From: CAYTID01 sp964437735
GTDB lineage: Bacteria > Bacteroidota > Ignavibacteria > UBA10030 > BY39
Assembly (NCBI GenBank): GCA_964437735.1
Contig: CAYTID010000031.1
Span: 1-22,279 of the forward strand
Length of the DNA: 22,279 nt
Direction of reading: 5' to 3'
Each line of letters starts with the position of its first letter. Position 1 is the first letter of the stretch. Shown here piece after piece: positions 1-5,953 of this stretch. The translations under genes were made by a program, and so were the position numbers. A model generated the notes under the pieces. It saw only the letters and a program-made list of their open reading frames with translations, had not been told where the DNA came from and searched no databases.

Positions 1-56
1 TTTGTAGCGCGGTTTCATTTATCAATATTTGAACCCCGTAGGGGTGACCTGTTTTT
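1..56. repeat. 56-bp direct repeat, left copy (hairpin repeat)
   Basis: Bases 1-56 are identical to 981-1036, in the same orientation. The repeat contains a perfect hairpin, ACCCC-GTA-GGGGT. Its first bases match the right part of the 176-bp units described at 561-1037, so it is probably the edge of another unit that starts left of the window. The last ten codons and the stop of the transposase gene lie inside it. Confidence 0.9.
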
Positions 57-522
57 CTATTTCCTCGATCCAGTCGAATAAATATTTATCGTTGTATTCA
101 ATATTAAATTTCATCAACATTTCCAAATATTCTTCTTTAAACGTTTTCCTGTTGTGGTGCCTCTCTTGACTATTTACATATTTACACACTGCATTAATCT
201 GTGAACGGGAATATGAAAATGCACCATAACCTTCCTGCCATTCAAACCTGCCGCGCATCCATCGATTCTTATTAATAAACCCTGAAGAACCTGCTTTAAT
301 ATCTCTTACCAGACCGGAAACCGAAATGTCGGGATTTAATCCAACAAATATGTGTATATGATCGGGCATTCCCCCAATGCAAATATTTTTGCTTTTTCTT
401 TCACGGATGATGCCTGAGATATATTTATATAGCTCTTCTTTGTGTTGTGCGGGAATCAGATTTTGCCGTCCTTTAACTGTAAATACAATTTGAATATAAA
501 TTTGTGTATATGTGTTCGCCAT
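22..522 (-). CDS. IS200/IS605-like Y1 (HUH) transposase, solitary, REP-associated type
   Basis: This 166-residue protein has the Transposase_17 / TnpA fold signature. The HUH metal-binding pair is H55-I-H57, within GMPDHIHIFV. The likely catalytic tyrosine is Y115 with Q119 four residues on, the YxxxQ arrangement of IS608 TnpA. The stretch WQEGYGAFSYSRSQI is typical of Bacteroidota members. Such enzymes cut and rejoin single-stranded DNA at hairpins. No tnpB accessory gene is present. The ATG start has a GGGGA stretch about seven bases upstream. The gene sits between hairpin repeats, which fits a REP-associated transposase (RAYT) acting on them, though that link is inferred. Residues 157-166 (KQVTPTGFKY) and the TGA stop are encoded by the repeat at 1-56, so the natural C-terminus may have been replaced or extended by repeat sequence. 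The catalytic residues look intact. Confidence 0.85.
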   Translation of the reverse strand: MANTYTQIYIQIVFTVKGRQNLIPAQHKEELYKYISGIIRERKSKNICIGGMPDHIHIFVGLNPDISVSGLVRDIKAGSSGFINKNRWMRGRFEWQEGYGAFSYSRSQINAVCKYVNSQERHHNRKTFKEEYLEMLMKFNIEYNDKYLFDWIEEIEKQVTPTGFKY

Positions 523-560
523 AATTATTCCCCATTAATTTTTAATAAAATATGTTTTTA

Positions 561-1037
561 TCTACAAACAACGCGCCTCTACGAGGCTGTTTATCTTTAA
601 ATATTTCATGCACCGGATGTGCATCCTGTTTGTAGCGCAGTTTCATTTATCAATATTTGAACCCCATAGGGATGGCTTGTTTTGTCTAAACAACAGAACG
701 CTCCTAACGGAGCTTATTATTAATTTTATAACCTTTTCTACAAACAACGCGCCTCTACGAGGCTGTTTATCTTTAAATATTTCATGCACCGGATGTGCAT
801 CCTGTTTGTAGCGCAGTTTCATTTATCAATATTTGAACCCCATAGGGATGGCTTGTTTTGTCTAAACAACAGAACGCTCCTAACGGAGCTTATTATTAAT
901 TTTATAACCTTTTCTACAAACAGAGCGCCTCTACGAGGCTGTTTATCTTTAAATATTTCATGCACCGGAGGTGCATCCTGTTTGTAGCGCGGTTTCATTT
1001 ATCAATATTTGAACCCCGTAGGGGTGACCTGTTTTTA
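561..1037. repeat. 176-bp tandem array of hairpin-rich repeats (about 2.7 units)
   Basis: Units begin at 561, 737 and 913 (TCTACAAACA), exactly 176 bp apart. The third is cut short at about 1036. Each full unit holds several perfect hairpins. In unit 1 these are GCCTC-TAC-GAGGC (575-587), ATGCAC-CGGAT-GTGCAT (608-624) and GCTCC-TAAC-GGAGC (700-713). The 9-base arms CTACAAACA (562-570) and TGTTTGTAG (627-635) can close around the first two, giving a cloverleaf-like fold. A fourth hairpin varies: ACCCC-GTA-GGGGT in the outer copies, with a weaker ATA version in the inner ones. This fills the 515-bp gap between the transposase and malG. No coding function is apparent; short open frames inside merely repeat with the unit. 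A REP/BIME-like array linked to the neighbouring Y1 transposase is the best reading. Confidence 0.9.
981..1036. repeat. 56-bp direct repeat, right copy
   Basis: This copy is identical to bases 1-56. It ends the tandem array and stops two bases before the malG stop codon (1038-1040, minus strand). In the malG transcript it would form the hairpin ACCCC-TAC-GGGGT just after the stop. There is no U-run after it, so it is not a classical terminator, but it could protect the 3' end of the message. Confidence 0.85.
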
Positions 1038-1880
1038 TTACCCTTTAACGCTCCCTAAAGTCAAACCGGAAACAAGCCATTTGCTTAAAAGGAGAAATAA
1101 AAAGACTACCGGAATCATAACAATAAACGAGGCGGCTCCGTACAGCCCCCACTCGGTTGTCATGTTTGCTTCGAAGGATTTTAAACCCAGGGGCAAGGTC
1201 CAAAGCTGAGTGTCCTGCAAAACTTGTGCAGCAACTATATATTCTGACCACGCAGCCATGAAAGAGAATAAACCTGTGATGACAAGAGCGGGTGCCGCAA
1301 GTGGTAGAATCACCTTATAAAATGCCTGAAATTGGTTACAACCGTCGATTTTAGCTGCTTCTTCCAGGCTGTATGGAATTGTATCATAATAACCCTTCAT
1401 GGTCCATACACAGAACGGGAGAGCTGTCGCTGTATATACTATTATGATTCCGATATAAGTATTTATTAATCCGAGGTAGATCATCATAATATAGAGAGGG
1501 AGTAGCAGCATTGTTGCCGGAAACATCTGTGTCACGAGAACGCTAAGAAGCGCGAATTTTTTCCCGAAAAACTTAAATCGTGAAAATGCATAACCTGCCA
1601 TTGACGCAAAAGAAACTCCCGTCAAGGTCACTATTAACGATACAAATGCGCTGTTGAAAGTCCAGAGTAAGAAAGGTCTGTTTGTAAAAAGATCAATATA
1701 TGCATTAAGTGTCGCATTATCGGGAATGATTTCCAGTGAGGTAGATAATAATCTGTCTGCCGGTCTTAGGGATATTGTAATGACTTGTAAAATAGGATAC
1801 ACGGCAATGATAGTGAAAATGATCAGGATTGCATGAGTAGCGAGTATTGTCAACAATTTTTTGGATTTATGATTTTTCAT
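1038..1880 (-). CDS. malG: ABC maltodextrin/sugar transporter permease, MalG-like
   Basis: This 280-residue inner-membrane permease is one half of the channel of a carbohydrate-uptake (CUT1) ABC importer. An N-terminal membrane helix (about 10-35) is followed by further hydrophobic segments. The EAA loop, which docks on the ATPase, is at about 173-192 (EEAAKIDGCNQFQAF, then LPLAAPA). The C-terminus LTLGSVKG resembles the usual MalG ending, so the protein looks complete. It is the last gene of the six-gene operon, starting nine bases after the malF stop. There is no clear Shine-Dalgarno site, so it may be translationally coupled. The stop codon lies directly against a transposase-associated repeat. 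The substrate is inferred from the neighbouring GH13 enzymes; CUT1 permeases also carry other sugars. Confidence 0.9.
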   Translation of the reverse strand: MKNHKSKKLLTILATHAILIIFTIIAVYPILQVITISLRPADRLLSTSLEIIPDNATLNAYIDLFTNRPFLLWTFNSAFVSLIVTLTGVSFASMAGYAFSRFKFFGKKFALLSVLVTQMFPATMLLLPLYIMMIYLGLINTYIGIIIVYTATALPFCVWTMKGYYDTIPYSLEEAAKIDGCNQFQAFYKVILPLAAPALVITGLFSFMAAWSEYIVAAQVLQDTQLWTLPLGLKSFEANMTTEWGLYGAASFIVMIPVVFLFLLLSKWLVSGLTLGSVKG

Positions 1881-1889
1881 ATTGATTTG

Positions 1890-2783
1890 TTAGTATGCCG
1901 CTTCCGTAGCTTTTGTTTTTTTCATAAAAGTCAGGCTGAACAATAATATAATTATGAATATCACCATCGATAATGCGGCTGCGTAACCGTAACGGTATAA
2001 ATTAAATGCCGCTTTATAGACAAATGAAATAAGAATGTGAGTCTTATCTGAAGGTTCGCCTCCATTGCTGACGAGCCAGATGATGTTCAGATTGTTAAAT
2101 GTCCAAATCATTCCGAGTGTAATGGCCGGGATCATTACTGGCCGAATAAGCGGCAGGGTAATGTTGCGGAATTTTTGCAGCCATGAGGCTCCGTCAATAT
2201 CCGCCGCCTCGTATAGCTCGTTAGGAATGCTTTGCAAAGCTCCTAATGCGACAACCATCATAAACGGAAAACCCAGCCAGATGTTGGTTAATATACAGGC
2301 AACGAATGCTTCCGTGGGACTTTTCAGCCATTCAACCGCAGGCAGTGAGAGGTATTTGGTAATAATCAGGTTTATTGATCCATATTCATAGTTGAACATA
2401 CCTCGCCAGGTAAGCGCAACAATATACTGTGGAATCGCCCATGGAAGTATGAGAAGAGTCCTGTAAACGGACTTTCCCTTAATTTGTTGATTTAATAATA
2501 GGGCAAGAAAAACTCCAATCACCACGTGAAAAAAAACATTGCTGAAAGTCCATATTAACGTTTTGAGGAAAACAGCATAAAAATTCGGTTCGGTCGGTTC
2601 GGAAAACACTTTCACATATTGAGTGGCCCCCACGAGTTCCCAATCCTTAATATGGCGGAGGTTCATATTTGAAAACGAGATAATAAGGTTATAAATGAAG
2701 GGATAAAAGACAACCGCTAAGAGCAAGAGAAAAGTCGGTACAATAAAAAATGAGATGAATAGTTTTTTCCGAGTTGTATTCAT
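1890..2783 (-). CDS. malF: ABC maltodextrin/sugar transporter permease, MalF-like
   Basis: This 297-residue permease is the partner of the MalG-like protein. The first transmembrane helix is at about 10-38 and more follow. The EAA loop is at about 191-212 (YEAADIDGASWLQKF, then LPLIRP). It is about the size of short CUT1 permeases and lacks the large extra N-terminal region and periplasmic P2 loop of E. coli MalF (about 514 residues). It therefore belongs to the UgpA/MalF-like short class. It begins three bases after the binding-protein stop and ends nine bases before malG, so the three genes are surely co-transcribed. The ATPase is not beside it; the MalK-like gene at 20487 is the obvious candidate. 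Confidence 0.88.
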   Translation of the reverse strand: MNTTRKKLFISFFIVPTFLLLLAVVFYPFIYNLIISFSNMNLRHIKDWELVGATQYVKVFSEPTEPNFYAVFLKTLIWTFSNVFFHVVIGVFLALLLNQQIKGKSVYRTLLILPWAIPQYIVALTWRGMFNYEYGSINLIITKYLSLPAVEWLKSPTEAFVACILTNIWLGFPFMMVVALGALQSIPNELYEAADIDGASWLQKFRNITLPLIRPVMIPAITLGMIWTFNNLNIIWLVSNGGEPSDKTHILISFVYKAAFNLYRYGYAAALSMVIFIIILLFSLTFMKKTKATEAAY

Positions 2784-2786
2784 TAC

Positions 2787-4022
2787 TTATTCATTCATCT
2801 CTTTAATTTTTCTGATTGCTAGGTTCTGCATATCCTGAGCGGCTTTCTCCGGAGTTTTCGCGCCTCCCAGAACTGCCTGATAAGAAGGACGCATGGCATC
2901 CCATATGGCTCGAAGTTCCGGGACAATCGGCATGGGCTTGCCATATTCTATTTGCAACTGTGAGTTAGTTAAAATTTCATCGTTTTTAATAAAAGGATCC
3001 GCAAACAAAGCAACGCGGGTTGGCATAATATTTAATTGTTTTGCGGTTTCAATCTGCTGTTCTTCCGCGATTAGAAATTTTATTAGTTTGATTAACTCGG
3101 GGATTTTTTCATTTTTAACATTCGCGTTTATTGAATATCCCTTTGGTGAAACCATCGGAGCGCACCATAATCCGGTCTTTGTGATTTTCGGAAGAGGAGA
3201 TATGCCGATATTTATACCAGCCTTCTTGTATCCTGACCACGACCAGTCACCGTTAATGATCATCGCAGCCTTGCCGTCTTTGAACAGAACATCGGCAATA
3301 TTGTAATCTGCTTCGCCGGGGATGATTTTATGTTTGTCGCGCAGATCTTTTATGAAATTTAAACCGTCAATATTGTTTTGTGTATTCAGGGTCGGATGCC
3401 CCTCACTGTCCATTACCCAGCCACCGAAACCGCTCAGAAAAGGGATGTAAAAAAAAGGTTCCGTGTAATTCCAGACAAGCCCGTATCTGTCAGGCTTCCC
3501 GTCGCCGTTGTCATCCGTCATTATTTTTTTACCGGTTTCAATCAGCTCAATGTCTGTTTTCGGCGGTGACGATATCAAATCTTTATTATAAACCAACGTA
3601 AGATGATTGCCGAGCTTATCGGCAATTTGATACAATCTTCCTTTATAGTATGTTAAAGCATTGGGAGTAAACGATACCAGGTAAGCTTCGTCGAAAAAAT
3701 CGTCGAGCGGCAGTATTATATCCATAACCTGAAATGGTCCGATCTGGTCTGACGGTCCGTAAACCAGGTCGGGGCCCTGGCCTGCTATCGCCGCGATTAT
3801 ATAGCCCGAGCGCAGCTCCTCAGTTTCCTTGTAGAGCGCTTCAACACGAATGCCGGGATTTAAAAGCATATAGCGTTCAAGCTGAGATTCCAGTATTAAT
3901 CTTTCGTCCACACGCATCTGATGCCAGATCAATATTTTCGGACGAGGATCAGAATCAACGCAGGCGTTTAAAAATAATAAAAATATCAGGACAAAAAATA
4001 TTTTATAATTATTTAAATTCAT
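2787..4022 (-). CDS. malE: Sugar-binding lipoprotein of ABC importer, MalE-like (family 1 SBP)
   Basis: This 411-residue extracytoplasmic solute-binding protein has a lipoprotein signal. A hydrophobic stretch (8-18) ends in the lipobox LNAC, with Cys21 as the lipid anchor. The family-1 fold is supported by the early GQGPDLVYGP segment (81-90), by the KDGKAAMIINGDWSW region (248-262) and by the following GINIGISPLP, which closely resemble MalE-type proteins. A loop DDNGDGKPD at 170-178 looks like the calcium-binding loop seen in some members. The gene overlaps the stop of the upstream cytoplasmic GH13 gene by four bases (ATGA), indicating translational coupling. The ligand is probably maltose or maltodextrins, inferred from the three GH13 genes in the operon. 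Confidence 0.9.
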   Translation of the reverse strand: MNLNNYKIFFVLIFLLFLNACVDSDPRPKILIWHQMRVDERLILESQLERYMLLNPGIRVEALYKETEELRSGYIIAAIAGQGPDLVYGPSDQIGPFQVMDIILPLDDFFDEAYLVSFTPNALTYYKGRLYQIADKLGNHLTLVYNKDLISSPPKTDIELIETGKKIMTDDNGDGKPDRYGLVWNYTEPFFYIPFLSGFGGWVMDSEGHPTLNTQNNIDGLNFIKDLRDKHKIIPGEADYNIADVLFKDGKAAMIINGDWSWSGYKKAGINIGISPLPKITKTGLWCAPMVSPKGYSINANVKNEKIPELIKLIKFLIAEEQQIETAKQLNIMPTRVALFADPFIKNDEILTNSQLQIEYGKPMPIVPELRAIWDAMRPSYQAVLGGAKTPEKAAQDMQNLAIRKIKEMNE

Positions 4023-5947
4023 AATTCAAACAGCATGCATTCGAATGGCTTGATATTATAGATCAGCTTTCCTTTTGAAAGGGCAATGCTTTCATCATTT
4101 ATCAAATTAGTGGCGGTTAGTTTTTTTGTATTCAAATCGATTTCTGCTTGATGAGAATTTACCGAACCCCCATTTGCGATACAAAACAGTCTCTTATTCT
4201 TCCTCCTTTCGAAGATTATTAAGTCCGGATTGGGAGCGTGGTAATATACAGTAGTCTTTGGATTTGTGTCAGTTATTAATTTTTGGTGTTTCTTGCGGAA
4301 TTTGAAAATTTTTTGAATGAATAAAATAAATTCGTTTCTGTTACACCAGTCAAAAGCATAGTGGCTGAACAATGGGAGTGCATGCGATGGAAATATTTGC
4401 AGCTCTTCGTGTGTAAAACCGAGTCCGGTGTTTATGGGGTGTTTTTCACCGATTTCAAATCCGTTGTGCATAAAAGGGATAGCAGGAATCAGGCTATTGA
4501 TTACCAACGCATATTTGGAATAAGCAATGTCACTGAATCTCGCTGCGGCTCGCGGAGTATTGTGGCTCTCGGGTGTTGCGAAAAAGGAGAGAGGGAAACC
4601 GTCATCGGAAAATTTGTGAATTATTTTTTTCATTTTCACAGGATCGTGCTGATCGACCCAGCAGTAGCCGATCACGGCGTTGTATCCTTCTTCAACGCTT
4701 TTTGACGTAACAGAAAAATTTTCGTCCCAGAAAGCAAAGTCGTGGTCAAGTTCTCTTGCTTTATGTATCATTTTTTGCTTGAGCTCGCGCGGGAGAGCGT
4801 GTCCCATATCTATCATCACACCATTTATTCCGAAAGAACGCTGATAATGCTGGATTATGCCTATTATTTTTTCCCATAGCGGTTTGTTCGCATTATCAGG
4901 TTGTGCAAGAGCATTATCATACATTCGTATTGTGTTATAACTGATGTAGTTAAAATCAGGATGGTCGTATAGCTTCAGATATGTTACATCTCCCCATGGC
5001 GGCTGTGAATCGTTCGGTGGCCAGTCGGCAAAAGCTCCGGGAATACGCACACGTTGACCGTTTTCCAATATCCCTATATATCTGCCATCGAGATGATAGA
5101 TCGAATCTTTTTTTGGAGGAACTGTAAACATATTTTTGTATGGTTCGTGCGGCGGAATCAACCCGTCAAAAACATTGTTTCCGACTGAATAAAAAATCTG
5201 TTTTAATTCATCATGTGAAAAAACAGGTGTTCCGTATTTGGTTTCATCAACCGAGCCCGGTTCACGGTCTTCGATATTCTCTTTTATCCAGTAAAACCAC
5301 TCCGGATGATCTTTTATCCAGTCGCCGTCTTTTGCCATAGTCCGGAAAACGAACTCCAAAACAACTCGAATTCCTAGCTTGTGAGCCGCCTCGACGAAAG
5401 CCTTAAATTCTATTTCCGGTCCGACACCGATAGCCGGTTCGGCAAGGTTCGGATCGATCTCGTATGGGTTTTTAATGGCATAAGGCGAACCAAGCGTTCC
5501 TTTGTTTCCGTCTGTCCCGATCGATGTTATCGGAAGGAGATGGACGGTATTGATCCCAAGAGATTTTATATACGGCAGATAACAGATGGCTTTTAGAAAT
5601 GTTCCGGTCTCTCTGAATCCATCGGAATTAACAGGCAAATCCAGTTTTCCATTCTGACTATGATTGAACGCGCACCCGGTTCTGACAAACAGATTATATA
5701 TCACCGCTGATCTGCTCCATTCGCCGTGTTTGGTTTCTGAGATCTTTTCGGATTTCGATTGTAAGATGTAATTGATTGAATCCAGAAAATACTTATATGG
5801 ATTTATCTTAACAAGTTTTTGTGATTTAATTTTTTTATAGCTCAGCCAAATTGAAGGGATAAAGTAATTAATATCTTCCCGTTTTGTGAGATAATGTTTC
5901 TCATCAACAATTTCTTTTATTAATTCGAGGTTCTTTGTATTTACCAT
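4019..5947 (-). CDS. Divergent GH13 (alpha-amylase family) protein, cytoplasmic, atypical active site
   Basis: This 642-residue protein has no signal peptide, so it is probably cytoplasmic. The (beta/alpha)8 barrel spans roughly 80-560. The nucleophile aspartate is kept at D380 (GVMIDMGHA), and the likely acid/base glutamate is E409 (FWDENF). Other GH13 hallmarks are altered. Region I reads LEFVFRT (197-203) instead of DxVxNH. The arginine normally two residues before the nucleophile is Met378. Region IV reads PESHN (459-463), with Asn463 where HD is expected. The pattern EFVFRT...DW.KDHPEWF recalls GlgE-type maltosyltransferases, in which region IV also lacks HD. It starts six bases after the T9SS amylase gene and overlaps malE by four bases. 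It could be a transglycosylase, a phosphorolytic enzyme or a non-catalytic homologue. The exact reaction is unknown. Confidence 0.75.
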   Translation of the reverse strand: MVNTKNLELIKEIVDEKHYLTKREDINYFIPSIWLSYKKIKSQKLVKINPYKYFLDSINYILQSKSEKISETKHGEWSRSAVIYNLFVRTGCAFNHSQNGKLDLPVNSDGFRETGTFLKAICYLPYIKSLGINTVHLLPITSIGTDGNKGTLGSPYAIKNPYEIDPNLAEPAIGVGPEIEFKAFVEAAHKLGIRVVLEFVFRTMAKDGDWIKDHPEWFYWIKENIEDREPGSVDETKYGTPVFSHDELKQIFYSVGNNVFDGLIPPHEPYKNMFTVPPKKDSIYHLDGRYIGILENGQRVRIPGAFADWPPNDSQPPWGDVTYLKLYDHPDFNYISYNTIRMYDNALAQPDNANKPLWEKIIGIIQHYQRSFGINGVMIDMGHALPRELKQKMIHKARELDHDFAFWDENFSVTSKSVEEGYNAVIGYCWVDQHDPVKMKKIIHKFSDDGFPLSFFATPESHNTPRAAARFSDIAYSKYALVINSLIPAIPFMHNGFEIGEKHPINTGLGFTHEELQIFPSHALPLFSHYAFDWCNRNEFILFIQKIFKFRKKHQKLITDTNPKTTVYYHAPNPDLIIFERRKNKRLFCIANGGSVNSHQAEIDLNTKKLTATNLINDESIALSKGKLIYNIKPFECMLFEL

Positions 5948-5953
5948 AATATG

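Noticed and set aside
608..987. Two near-identical 67-codon open frames that could be small proteins
   Set aside because: They lie wholly in the 176-bp repeats and recur only because the repeat does. Hairpin arms dictate their codons and no ribosome site precedes them.
561..1037. CRISPR array
   Set aside because: The 176-bp units are tandem and continuous, without short repeats and unique spacers, and no cas genes are near.
2065..2391. 108-codon plus-strand frame inside malF and similar long antisense frames
   Set aside because: They lie opposite well-supported genes, have no family similarity or ribosome site, and are explained by codon use of the real gene.
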